64,000 bases of DNA from Streptomyces sp. A2-16 (lineage in GTDB: Bacteria; Actinomycetota; Actinomycetes; Streptomycetales; Streptomycetaceae): assembly GCF_018128905.1 (NCBI RefSeq), contig NZ_CP063808.1, positions 6,634,001 to 6,698,000 on the forward strand. Direction: 5' to 3'. The notes below the pieces were generated by a model. That model made no database searches. It had not been told where the DNA came from and saw nothing but the letters and a program-made list of their open reading frames with translations. The stretch's first letter is position 1. Each line of letters opens with the position of its first letter. A program made the position numbers and the translations under genes. Below, one piece after another: positions 8,070 through 16,408 of this stretch.

Positions 8070-9521
8070 TCAGCTCCAGCTGGCGTGCAGCGGCTTGCCC
8101 TCCGCGTAACCGGCCGCGCTCTGGATGCCCACGACCGCCTTCTCGGCGAACTCCTCCAGGGAGCCCGCGCCGGCGTAGGTGCAGGAGGAGCGGACGCCCG
8201 CGATGATCGAGTCGATCAGGTCCTCGACACCCGGGCGGGCCGGGTCGAGGAACATCCGGGAGGTCGAGATGCCCTCCTCGAAGAGAGCCTTGCGGGCCCG
8301 GTCGTACGCCGACTCCTCGGACGTGCGGTTGCGCACCGCCCGCGCGGACGCCATGCCGAAGGACTCCTTGTAGAGCCGTCCGCTCGCGTCCTGCTGGAGG
8401 TCGCCCGGGGACTCGAAGGTGCCCGCGAACCAGGACCCGATCATCACGTTGGACGCGCCGGCGGCCAGCGCCATGGCGACATCGCGCGGGTGCCGGACAC
8501 CGCCGTCGGCCCACACGTGCTTGCCGTACTTCCTCGCCTCGGCCGCGCACTCCAGGACCGCCGAGAACTGCGGCCGGCCGACGCCGGTCATCATGCGGGT
8601 GGTGCACATGGCACCGGGACCCACGCCGACCTTGATGATGTCCGCGCCGGCCTCGATCAGGTCCCGCACCCCCTCGGCGGCCACGATGTTGCCGGCCACG
8701 ATCGGGACCTGCGGGTCGAGCGCCCGGACCGCCTTGATCGCGGTGATCATCGACTCCTGGTGGCCGTGCGCCGTGTCGATGACGAGGGTGTCGACGCCCG
8801 CGTCGAGCAGCTGCTTGGCCTTCTGTGCGAAGTCGCCGTTGATGCCCACGGCGGCGGCGATGCGCAGCTTGCCCTGCGCGTCGACGGCCGGGGTGTACAG
8901 GGTGGCGCGCAGGGCGCCCTTGCGGGTGAGGATGCCGGCGAGGCGGCCGTCCCGGTCCACGGCGGGGGCGTACCGGCGGTTGGCCGCGTCGAGCCGGTTG
9001 AAGGCCTCACGGGGGTCGATGTCGGCGTCGAGCAGCAGCAGATCGCGGGACATGACCTCGGCGAGCTGCGTGAAACGGTCGACTCCGGACAGGTCGCTGT
9101 CGGTGACGACACCGACGGGCCGGCCCTCCTCGTCGACGACCACCCCGGCGTTGTGCGCGCGCTTGGGCAACAGGGCGAGGGCGTCGGCGACGGTCTGGTG
9201 CGGGGCCAGCACGATCGGGGTGTCCAGGACGTGGTGGCGGCTCTTGACCCAGCCGACGACCTCGGTGACGACCTCGATCGGAATGTCCTGCGGGATGACC
9301 ACGAGACCACCGCGCCGGGCCATCGTCTCGGCCATGCGGCGCCCGGCGATGGCGGTCATGTTGGCCACGACCAGCGGAATCGTGGTGCCCGTGCCGTCCG
9401 GGGAGCTGAGGTCCACGCCCTGCCGCGAGCCGACGGCGCTGCGACTCGGGACCATGAAGACGTCGTCGTACGTCAGGTCGTACGGGGGCTGGATGTCGTT
9501 GAGGAAACGCACGTGCTGCAC
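8070..9521 (-). CDS. guaB1: GuaB1-family protein, probable GMP reductase with CBS domains
   Basis: This 483-aa TIM-barrel enzyme of the IMPDH/GMPR family has a CBS pair inserted at about residues 95-210. The catalytic loop GPGAMCTTRMMTGVG, with the nucleophilic cysteine, lies near residue 300, and VWADGGVRHPRDVAMALAAG binds phosphate. Databases often label this family IMP dehydrogenase-related. The mycobacterial member GuaB1 was shown to be a GMP reductase (NADPH-dependent GMP to IMP), so purine salvage is the better call. The GTG start at 9521 is one of two closely spaced GTGs. Confidence 0.85.
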   Translation of the reverse strand: MQHVRFLNDIQPPYDLTYDDVFMVPSRSAVGSRQGVDLSSPDGTGTTIPLVVANMTAIAGRRMAETMARRGGLVVIPQDIPIEVVTEVVGWVKSRHHVLDTPIVLAPHQTVADALALLPKRAHNAGVVVDEEGRPVGVVTDSDLSGVDRFTQLAEVMSRDLLLLDADIDPREAFNRLDAANRRYAPAVDRDGRLAGILTRKGALRATLYTPAVDAQGKLRIAAAVGINGDFAQKAKQLLDAGVDTLVIDTAHGHQESMITAIKAVRALDPQVPIVAGNIVAAEGVRDLIEAGADIIKVGVGPGAMCTTRMMTGVGRPQFSAVLECAAEARKYGKHVWADGGVRHPRDVAMALAAGASNVMIGSWFAGTFESPGDLQQDASGRLYKESFGMASARAVRNRTSEESAYDRARKALFEEGISTSRMFLDPARPGVEDLIDSIIAGVRSSCTYAGAGSLEEFAEKAVVGIQSAAGYAEGKPLHASWS

Positions 9522-9644
9522 ATCCCAGTCGATCAGAGGTGGCCCCCGGACAGGTCAGCCAGGGGGAAAGAGCACGTACTTCATTCTCCCATGTCGGGCG
9601 GAATGCCACCCACGGGCGAAACGTCCAGACCGGCCGGAGGGGCC

Positions 9645-9956
9645 TTAGGACGAACCTCCAAGGGCGAGCGCCACGGTGAGTGCGGAGGTCTGCGAGAACA
9701 CCTCGCGGGCGGTGGCCCACTCCTCGGGCCGCGCCTGCGCGTACCGGTCCCAGTGCCGTACGAGGACGACGGTCTCCGTCCCGGCGGGGTCCCCGGCGTT
9801 CCCGGCCCACATGCCGGGATCGGCGAGGACGTCGGCCAGCGCGTCCCAGTTGCGGCCGAACCAGTCCGGCAGCCGTAGGTCACGGGCGCAGCGGTCCATC
9901 AGGCCCGCCTTGTCCACGACCCCTTCGAGGTCCAGCGTGACCACGCGTGCCGTCAT
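9645..9956 (-). CDS. Barstar-family ribonuclease inhibitor
   Basis: This 103-aa cytosolic protein has the barstar fold signature PDWFGRNWDALADVL at residues 30-44. Asp38 and Asp42 align with barstar Asp35 and Asp39, which plug the barnase active site. Its ATG overlaps the stop of the ribonuclease gene as ATGA, so the two are translationally coupled. The expected job is to neutralise that ribonuclease inside the producing cell before export. Barstar-like proteins without a ribonuclease partner exist, but here the partner is adjacent. Confidence 0.88.
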   Translation of the reverse strand: MTARVVTLDLEGVVDKAGLMDRCARDLRLPDWFGRNWDALADVLADPGMWAGNAGDPAGTETVVLVRHWDRYAQARPEEWATAREVFSQTSALTVALALGGSS

Positions 9957-10321
9957 CTCAGTACCGCCCTGAACGAGTCGTAGTGATCATCGGTGTAGTA
10001 GATCTCCCCGCCCTGCCCGGTGACGATCCGCCGGGCCCCGCGGTCGTGCGAGCCCGGGGTGGGGACGGTGTACTCGTGGTAATAGCCGCGCCGGTGCGCG
10101 GGCAGCAGCCGCTCGAAGTTCCCGAAGACCGAGCCGTCCTTGGCGTACGGGAACGGACCGCCCCTGTCGATGAGTTCGAGGGTCTGCCGGGCCTCGGCCG
10201 GGAGCCGGGACTCCTGGACGGTGGCCGGGCCGTCGCCCGTCGACGGGTCGGCGCCGGTGGCCGAACACCCCGTCAGGACCAGCAGGCACAGAAGCACTCG
10301 GGAGACGAACCGCAGCAGCAT
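9953..10321 (-). CDS. RNase Sa-like guanyl-specific ribonuclease with lipoprotein signal
   Basis: This 122-aa protein has a signal peptide ending in a lipobox, LTGC (Cys19), then a microbial ribonuclease domain at residues 39-122. Aligned with Streptomyces RNase Sa, the catalytic set is intact: Glu83 (Sa Glu54) in YYHEYTV, Arg94 and Arg98 (Sa Arg65, Arg69) and His113 (Sa His85) in TDDHY. Unlike RNase Sa it lacks the C-terminal cysteine and so the disulfide. It should cleave RNA after guanosine outside the cell, tethered to the membrane. Barstar is encoded next. Confidence 0.85.
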   Translation of the reverse strand: MLLRFVSRVLLCLLVLTGCSATGADPSTGDGPATVQESRLPAEARQTLELIDRGGPFPYAKDGSVFGNFERLLPAHRRGYYHEYTVPTPGSHDRGARRIVTGQGGEIYYTDDHYDSFRAVLR

Positions 10322-10361
10322 GCGCTCGATGCTGCCACGGCCGCCTCCTCGGGGCAGTCCG

Positions 10362-11405
10362 TCAGGCCCCGTCCGGGTCCGCCCTGTTGAGCGCCGGCTT
10401 CGGCGTGGTCCCCGCCGTCATCAGGTAGTCCGCGGCGGAGGTGTCCGTCACCAGGCTGGTGACGAGTCCGGACCGCAGCACCGCGTCGATCGCGGCCGCC
10501 TTGCGCTGTCCGCCCGCGATCGCGACGACCTCGGGGATACGGCGGAGCTGGTCGGCCTTGACCGTGATGCACCGCTCGCCCAGGTCCCGACCGACCCTGC
10601 GGCCCTCGGCGTCGAAGAGGTGCGCGGACATCTCGGCGGCGACACCGAGCGAGGCGTAGTGGCCGCGCTCCTCGTCGCTGAGCATGTCGTGCACCGTCGA
10701 GATGCCCGGCTCCCAGGAGCCGATGGAGACACAGGCGACCGTGACCTTGTCGAAGTACTCGAAGGCCCGGGCGATCCCGGTCTGGTTGCGCAGGGCGGCC
10801 GCGGTGGCCGCGTCCGGCAGCAGCATCGGCGCGTAGATGGGGTGGGCGTCCCCGCCGGACACCTGGGCGGCCCGCCGCACCGCCTCCACCGAACCGCGCT
10901 CGGCGGTCCCGGCGTCGTACACACCCGTCAACTGCACCACCGTGCACGGTGGGAGCCGGTCGAGGGCAGCCGCCATGTGGATGGTGGAGCGGCCCCAGGC
11001 CAGGCCCAGGATGTCGCCCTCGTTGACCAGTTCGCCGAGCAGGTCGGCGGCCACTTCTCCCAGGTTCTCGGGGTCAGGTGTCTCCTCGGCCTCGGCCGGG
11101 GACTCGACCACGACGGCGTGCCTGAGGCCGTAGCGGGCGCGGAGCGCGTCGGAGCGCTCCGCGTCCAGCTCGGCCGGCACGCGGATCTCGATCCGCACGA
11201 GATCCCGTTCGAGAGCGGTCTCGAGGACCCGGGCCACCTTGAAGCGGCTGACGCCGAACTCCTCCGCGATCTGGATCTTCGATTTGCCCTCGAGGTAGAA
11301 GCGGCGGGCCATGGCCGCCGCCTGCACCAGCTCAGCGGGTCCCATCCGCATGGCTGACCGGCCCGCCGACATACCCGACACGGCGATCTCCTCACTGCTG
11401 TTCAC
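10362..11405 (-). CDS. SorC/DeoR-type sugar-binding transcriptional regulator
   Basis: This regulator has about 347 aa. An N-terminal helix-turn-helix (KSKIQIAEEFGVSRFKVARVL, roughly residues 45-65) is joined to a SorC sugar-phosphate-binding domain that fills the remainder. I take the GTG at 11405 as start. A second GTG at 11381 has a better ribosome site (GGAG six nt upstream) and may be the true one. It lies beside rpe, so a pentose-phosphate or related sugar phosphate is a plausible effector. The palindrome at 11446 is a likely operator. Confidence 0.85.
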   Translation of the reverse strand: MNSSEEIAVSGMSAGRSAMRMGPAELVQAAAMARRFYLEGKSKIQIAEEFGVSRFKVARVLETALERDLVRIEIRVPAELDAERSDALRARYGLRHAVVVESPAEAEETPDPENLGEVAADLLGELVNEGDILGLAWGRSTIHMAAALDRLPPCTVVQLTGVYDAGTAERGSVEAVRRAAQVSGGDAHPIYAPMLLPDAATAAALRNQTGIARAFEYFDKVTVACVSIGSWEPGISTVHDMLSDEERGHYASLGVAAEMSAHLFDAEGRRVGRDLGERCITVKADQLRRIPEVVAIAGGQRKAAAIDAVLRSGLVTSLVTDTSAADYLMTAGTTPKPALNRADPDGA

Positions 11406-11445
11406 ACTCTGGATTCGCCGTTCATCCTTGCAGATCCGGCGCACT

Positions 11446-11461
11446 TGATCAGCCCTGATCA
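11446..11461. promoter_or_regulatory. Candidate SorC-type operator
   Basis: TGATCAGCCCTGATCA has perfect 7-nt arms separated by CC. It lies 41 nt before the SorC-type gene and 23 nt past the rpe stop codon. Placement in the promoter region suggests autoregulation, which is inference. Confidence 0.5.
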
Positions 11462-11483
11462 GAGCCGTTCACGTTCCTGACGC

Positions 11484-12170
11484 TCAGTGGTCGCACGCCC
11501 ACGAAGCCTTCGCGGTCGCCCCCTCCGCCTGCTTGCGCAATGCACGTACCGCCTCGGCCGGGTCGGACGCCCCGTACACCGCCGACCCGGCGACGAAGAC
11601 GTCGGCGCCCGCGTCCGCGCAGCGCTCGATGGTGGACGCCGAGACTCCGCCGTCGACCTGGAGCCACAGCTCAAGGCCGTGCTTGCTGATCAACTCGCGG
11701 GTCCGGCGAATCTTGGGGAGCATGATGTCGAGGAACGCCTGTCCCCCGAAACCGGGCTCGACCGTCATGATCAGCAGCATGTCGAGCTCGGGGAGCAGGT
11801 CCTCGTACGGCTCGATGGGCGTCGCGGGCTTCAGCGCCATGGAGGCGCGGGCGCCCTTGGCCCGGATCTCCCGGGCGAGCCGGACCGGAGCGGCGGCCGC
11901 CTCCACATGGAAGGTGACGGAAGAGGCCCCCGCCTCTACGTACTGGGGCGCCCAGCGATCGGGGGCCTCGATCATCAGATGGCAGTCCAGCGGGGTGTCC
12001 GTCGCACGGGCCAGGGACTCTACGACCGGCACGCCGAGCGTGAGGTTCGGAACGAAATGGTTGTCCATGACGTCGACATGGAGCCAGTCGGCTCCCCCGA
12101 CCGCCTTCGCCTCGTCCGCGAGGCGGGCGAAGTCGGCGGACAGGATGCTGGGATTGATCTGCGCGGCCAT
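11484..12170 (-). CDS. rpe: Ribulose-phosphate 3-epimerase
   Basis: This 228-aa TIM-barrel enzyme interconverts ribulose 5-phosphate and xylulose 5-phosphate in the pentose phosphate pathway. Signatures are INPSILSADFARL at the N-terminus, LHVDVMDNHFVPN near residue 30 (metal-binding His and catalytic Asp), MTVEPGFGGQ near 135 and the phosphate-binding VDGGVSAST near 173. Length is normal for the family. It reads leftward toward the SorC-type regulator and is divergent from the MMPL gene. Confidence 0.97.
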   Translation of the reverse strand: MAAQINPSILSADFARLADEAKAVGGADWLHVDVMDNHFVPNLTLGVPVVESLARATDTPLDCHLMIEAPDRWAPQYVEAGASSVTFHVEAAAAPVRLAREIRAKGARASMALKPATPIEPYEDLLPELDMLLIMTVEPGFGGQAFLDIMLPKIRRTRELISKHGLELWLQVDGGVSASTIERCADAGADVFVAGSAVYGASDPAEAVRALRKQAEGATAKASWACDH

Positions 12171-12304
12171 ACCCCAAGCCTCCCATGCCGGGGGGCGGAG
12201 GGGCGCGCCGGTCCGGACCTAAGCCGTTCATCGGATGTTGTGGACGGGCCGCGCGTGTCATGCTGGGCGGCCGATCGGCTCGAGAGATGGCACCGGGGGT
12301 GGCC

Positions 12305-14461
12305 ATGAGCGGAAATCGGGGCATCGCGCATCTCGTCTGCGGACGGCGTGCGAAGTGGCTGGTGCTGGCGCTGTGGCTGGTGGTGCTGTTCCTGACGGCA
12401 CCCCTGGCCTCGAAGCTCACCGACGCCCAGGACAACGACGCGGCCTCCTGGCTGCCCGGCTCCGCCGAGTCCACCCAAGTCCTGCAGATCTCGGAGGACT
12501 TCAGGCCGGAACAGATCCCCGCGGTCGTCGTCTACGCGCGCGAGAGCGGCCTGACGGCGCAGGAACGGGCCACGATCGCCAAGGACGTCTCCGAGATCAA
12601 GCAGCTGACGGCCCACGGCATCCGCGGCGCGGAGACCCGGGGCCCGATCTACGACCGGCAGAGCGATCCGCGCGCCGCCCAGATCCTCGTCCCGATCACC
12701 ATGGACGAGAAGGGCTGGGAGGAGATCGCGCCCGCGGTGGACTCCCTGCGTGACGTCGTGGGCAAGGGCGGCGACGGTCTCGCCGTGCACATCACCGGCC
12801 CGGGCGGCACCTCCGCGGACTTCTCCGAGGCCTTCGAGGGCATCGACTCCACGCTGCTGCTGTCCGCCATGGCGGTCGTCGTGGTCATGCTGCTCATCAC
12901 CTTCCGCAGCCCCACTCTGCTCCTGGTCCCGCTGCTCTCGGTGATCGCCGCACTGTTCACCGCACAGGCCTTCATCTATCTGCTCGCGCAGCACGCGGGG
13001 CTGACGGTCAACGGCCAGAGCGCGGGCATCCTCACGGTCCTCGTCTTCGGCGCGGGGACGGACTACGCCCTGCTGCTCGTCGCCCGCTACCGGGAGGAGC
13101 TGCACCGCCACGAGGACCGCCACGAGGCGATGGCCCTCGCCCTGCACCGCGCGGGACCGGCTGTGGTCGCCTCCGGCGCGACCGTGATCCTCAGCATGCT
13201 GGTCCTGCTGGCCGCCGAGATGAACTCGACCCGCGGCCTCGGCCCCGTCGCCGCGATCGGGGTGGCGGTCGCCCTGCTGGCGATGGTGACGCTGTTCCCT
13301 GCCCTGCTGGTGATCTTCGGCCGGTGGATCTTCTGGCCGGCGATCCCGCACTTCGGCGACCCCGACCGCATCGAGAGCGGCATCTGGGCCCGCACCGGCC
13401 GCCGTATCGCCCGCCGCCCCCGCATGATCTGGGTGGCCACGGCCCTGGCCCTCGGCGTCTGCTCGCTCGGCCTGATCCAGCTGCGCGCCGAGGGCATCGG
13501 CAACGCGGACGCGTTCACCGGGAAACCGGACTCGATCGTCGGCCAGGAGGTGTCCGCGAAGTACTTCCCGGCCGGCAGCGGAGACCCCCTGGTCGTCGTC
13601 AGCAACCAGGCCCAGGCACGGCAGGTGGGCGAAGCGGTCGCGGGCACCCGCGGAGTGGTGCCCCAGTCGCTGGGCCTGCCGCCGGGCACGAAACCCGCGT
13701 ACGAGGGCAAGGTGCTGTTCGAGGCCACGATGACCGCCCCTGCCGACAGCGAGGCCGCGAAGCAGACGGTGGAGCGGGTCCGCGACGCCGTCCACGCGGT
13801 CCCGGACGCCGACGCCCAGGTCGGCGGCGGTACGGCCGCACTGCTGGACATGGACAGGGCCACCACGCACGACAACATCCTGATCATCCCGCTGGTGCTG
13901 GTCGTGGTGACGCTGATCCTGTGCGCCCTGCTGCGCGCCCTGGTCGCCCCGCTGCTGCTGATCGGGACGGTGATCCTGTCCTTCGCGGGAGCCCTGGGCC
14001 TCAGCGCGCTGGCCTTCCGCCACGTGTTCGACTACGCGGGCGAGTCGACGGACTTCCCGCTGTTCGTCTTCGTCTTCCTGGTCGCCCTCGGCATCGACTA
14101 CAACATCTTCCTGACCACCCGTATCCGCGAGGAGGCGGCCCGTCAGGGCACCCGGCCGGGCGTGATCACCGGCCTGGCCGCGACCGGCGCGGTCATCACC
14201 TCCGCCGGACTGGTCCTGGCCGGCACCTTCGCCGCCCTCGGCACCCTCCCGATGGTCGCCTTCGCGGAGATCGGCTTCGCGGTGGCGCTGGGGGTCCTGC
14301 TGGACACGTTCATCGTCCGCTCGGTCCTGGTCACGTCCCTGTTCCTGGACGTGGGCTCCAAGGTGTGGTGGCCGCACAGCCTGGCCAAGGCCGAGGAGCC
14401 CGACCCGGAGGCGCGGGGAACCGCGCGACCGGCCACGACGGCCTCTCGGACGAACGACTAG
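12305..14461 (+). CDS. MMPL-family membrane transporter
   Basis: This 718-aa RND/MMPL-type transporter has the duplicated layout of one helix, a large extracytoplasmic loop and five helices, twice. The first helix is near residues 16-33 and loops span about 40-170 and 395-520. The FGAGTDYALLLVARYREE and LGIDYNIFLTTRIREE segments carry the paired Asp-Tyr motif of proton-driven MMPL pumps. Start 12305 follows GGGGGTGG; an in-frame ATG 18 nt earlier is possible. The cargo is unknown; relatives export lipids or drugs. The polar C-terminal tail is partly encoded by an intergenic-type repeat. Confidence 0.9.
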   Translation: MSGNRGIAHLVCGRRAKWLVLALWLVVLFLTAPLASKLTDAQDNDAASWLPGSAESTQVLQISEDFRPEQIPAVVVYARESGLTAQERATIAKDVSEIKQLTAHGIRGAETRGPIYDRQSDPRAAQILVPITMDEKGWEEIAPAVDSLRDVVGKGGDGLAVHITGPGGTSADFSEAFEGIDSTLLLSAMAVVVVMLLITFRSPTLLLVPLLSVIAALFTAQAFIYLLAQHAGLTVNGQSAGILTVLVFGAGTDYALLLVARYREELHRHEDRHEAMALALHRAGPAVVASGATVILSMLVLLAAEMNSTRGLGPVAAIGVAVALLAMVTLFPALLVIFGRWIFWPAIPHFGDPDRIESGIWARTGRRIARRPRMIWVATALALGVCSLGLIQLRAEGIGNADAFTGKPDSIVGQEVSAKYFPAGSGDPLVVVSNQAQARQVGEAVAGTRGVVPQSLGLPPGTKPAYEGKVLFEATMTAPADSEAAKQTVERVRDAVHAVPDADAQVGGGTAALLDMDRATTHDNILIIPLVLVVVTLILCALLRALVAPLLLIGTVILSFAGALGLSALAFRHVFDYAGESTDFPLFVFVFLVALGIDYNIFLTTRIREEAARQGTRPGVITGLAATGAVITSAGLVLAGTFAALGTLPMVAFAEIGFAVALGVLLDTFIVRSVLVTSLFLDVGSKVWWPHSLAKAEEPDPEARGTARPATTASRTND
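14411..14437. repeat. Relic of a common Streptomyces intergenic repeat inside the MMPL 3' end
   Basis: The stretch beginning GCGCGGGGAACCGCGCGACC closely matches, from memory, an element (GCGCGGGGAACTGCGCGACC) seen in many Streptomyces intergenic regions. Here it encodes the ARGTARPAT part of the MMPL tail. Just after it, TCGGACGAACGAC occurs twice 22 nt apart, across the stop codon. Confidence 0.45.
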
Positions 14462-14483
14462 TCCCCGTCGGACGAACGACCAG

Positions 14484-15902
14484 TCACCCGGTCCGACGGA
14501 TCAACGCCAGATACATCGCATCGGTCCCGTGCAGATGCGGCCACAACTGCACGTCCGGACCCTCCCCGAGCTCCGGCACACCGGGGAACAACGGCCGCGC
14601 GTCGACGAGTTCGGCGGCCGGCCACTGCTTGAGCACGTCCTCCACGACCGCCCGGGTCTCCGCGAGGTGCGGCGAACACGTGGCGTACCCGACGATCCCG
14701 CCCACCCGGACGGAATCCAAGGCCGTGCTCAGCAAGGCCCGCTGCAACGGCCCGAACCCCTCCAGGTCCTCAGGCCGGCGCCGCCACCGGGCCTCCGGCC
14801 GCCGCCGCAACGCCCCGAGCCCCGTGCACGGCACGTCCATCAGCACCCGGTCGAAACTCTCCGGCTGCCACGGCGGCCTGGTCCCGTCCGCGGCGATCAC
14901 CTGATACGGCCCCGGGTTCCCGGCGAGCGCCTTGGCGACGAGCCCGGCCCGATGCGGCTGCTTCTCGGAGGCGAGCAGCATCGCCCCGCGCCCGGCGGCG
15001 AGCGCGGCGAGCAGGGCGGCCTTGCCGCCCGGCCCCGCGCACCCGTCGAGCCACTTCTCGTCCCGCCCCTCGAGGGGTGCGTTCGCGAGGGCCAGCGCGA
15101 CGAGCTGACTGCCCTCGTCCTGCACCCCGGCCCGGCCTTCCCGTACGGCGTCCACGGCCCCGGGCTCGCCACCCTCGGACAGCCGTACGGCGTACGGCGA
15201 CCAGCGCCCCGCCACGGCGGACTCCTCGCGCAGCAGCTCCTCTGCGGTGGCACGACCGGGACGGGCGACGAGGGTCACCTCGGGCCGCTCGTTGTCGGCC
15301 TCCAGCAGCCGCTCGATGCCGGCCCGTCCGCCGCCGAGGGAGTCCCACAGCGCGGACACGACCCAGCGGGGGTGCGAGTGCACGACGGCGAGATGGTCCT
15401 CGGGGTCGTCGTCGTAGGGCGGCGCCACCTTCGCGAGCCAGCCGTCGAGATCGTCCTGCGCGACCTTGCGCAGCACGGCGTTGACGAACTTGGCCCGTCC
15501 GTCCCCGAGCACGACCCGCGCGAGTTCGACGGAGGCGGACACGGCGGCGTGCGTCGGGATGCGGGTGCCGAGCAGCTGATGCGCCCCGAGGCTCAGCACG
15601 TCGAGCACCGGCGGATCCACCTCGCGCAGCGGCCGGTCCACGCACTCGGCGATGATCGCGTCGTACGTCCCCTGCCGCCGCAGTGTCCCGTACACGAGCT
15701 CGGTAACCAGCGCCGCGTCGCGCGCCTCGAAGCCGCCCTTCTCCCGCGCCTTCCTGAGCAGCGGCGGCAGGACGAGGTTGGCGTACGCGTCCCGCTCGTC
15801 CACGGCCCGCAGCGCCTCGAAGGCGAGGATGCGGACGGGGTCCTTCTGGGGCCGACGGTAGGGCTTGCCGGGTTTGTGGGGCCGACGGGGCTGGTCGCTC
15901 AC
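14484..15902 (-). CDS. rsmB: 16S rRNA m5C967 methyltransferase
   Basis: This 472-aa SAM-dependent enzyme methylates C967 of 16S rRNA. An N-terminal NusB-like RNA-binding domain (about residues 25-160) precedes a Rossmann methyltransferase domain. The SAM loop is LDGCAGPGGK near 268. The two catalytic cysteines sit in MDVPCTG and YATCSPH, the first releasing product and the second attacking C6. The start GTG lies behind GGAG. It is transcribed in the same direction as fmt, as in many bacteria, but separated by about 500 nt. Confidence 0.95.
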   Translation of the reverse strand: MSDQPRRPHKPGKPYRRPQKDPVRILAFEALRAVDERDAYANLVLPPLLRKAREKGGFEARDAALVTELVYGTLRRQGTYDAIIAECVDRPLREVDPPVLDVLSLGAHQLLGTRIPTHAAVSASVELARVVLGDGRAKFVNAVLRKVAQDDLDGWLAKVAPPYDDDPEDHLAVVHSHPRWVVSALWDSLGGGRAGIERLLEADNERPEVTLVARPGRATAEELLREESAVAGRWSPYAVRLSEGGEPGAVDAVREGRAGVQDEGSQLVALALANAPLEGRDEKWLDGCAGPGGKAALLAALAAGRGAMLLASEKQPHRAGLVAKALAGNPGPYQVIAADGTRPPWQPESFDRVLMDVPCTGLGALRRRPEARWRRRPEDLEGFGPLQRALLSTALDSVRVGGIVGYATCSPHLAETRAVVEDVLKQWPAAELVDARPLFPGVPELGEGPDVQLWPHLHGTDAMYLALIRRTG

Positions 15903-16408
15903 GAAAAAGGTGCTCCGGGTTCAAGGTCTGGACAGGCCCCAAGCGTACGTCCGCCGAAGCCCAGGGGCCCCTCCGAGGGGGCCGGGGTGATCCCGAGGCG
16001 GACCTCACGTACCGAGGGTGCCGTCGCGGGCAAGCGGGCCGCACACGAGGGCGGGGCCCTTTCGTAAGGGCGCGAGGACGGGTCCCGCCGTGAGGGGCGC
16101 CAGGAGTGTGCCCGGCTGCCGCGGTCACGAAGGTCGAGCCCGGCTGCCGCGGTCACGAGGGCCGAGCCCTGCCGTCAGGCACGCGAGAGGCGTGCCCTCC
16201 AACCGCGTACGCGCCCTGCACAGCCCGCCGAGAGCCGCTCCGCGGACGGGCACCCACCCGACGTGCTGAACGGCGGTCCGGGCTCCCTCCCAGGGACGCT
16301 CGGGGCCACCACCGCACCGACTGCGGCCGTCCCCGCATCAGGGCGCGGGACCGGCACCCCGGGAACCCACCTCACCGGCCGCCGGCGGACCCGCGCAGCC
16401 GGTCCGCC
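15903..16408. other. 506-nt gap between rsmB and fmt without a recognisable gene
   Basis: Both flanking genes read leftward. No reading frame here has family resemblance or a convincing ribosome site. The only structure I see is the 28-bp tandem duplication at 16111-16166. It should contain the rsmB promoter and the fmt 3' end signals, but none can be placed with confidence. Confidence 0.5.
16111..16166. repeat. 28-bp tandem duplication
   Basis: Two adjacent 28-nt copies beginning CCCGGCTGCCGCGGTCACGA differ at two positions. They lie in the noncoding gap between fmt and rsmB. Confidence 0.8.

Noticed and set aside
8070..9521. Authentic IMP dehydrogenase
   Set aside because: The sequence belongs to the GuaB1 subfamily, whose characterised member is a GMP reductase.
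12020..14377. 785-codon open frame on the minus strand
   Set aside because: Antisense to the MMPL gene, with charged low-complexity translation and no recognisable domain.
15903..16408. Small gene in the fmt-rsmB gap
   Set aside because: Short frames exist on both strands but they are Arg/Pro-rich, overlap tandem repeats and lack ribosome sites.
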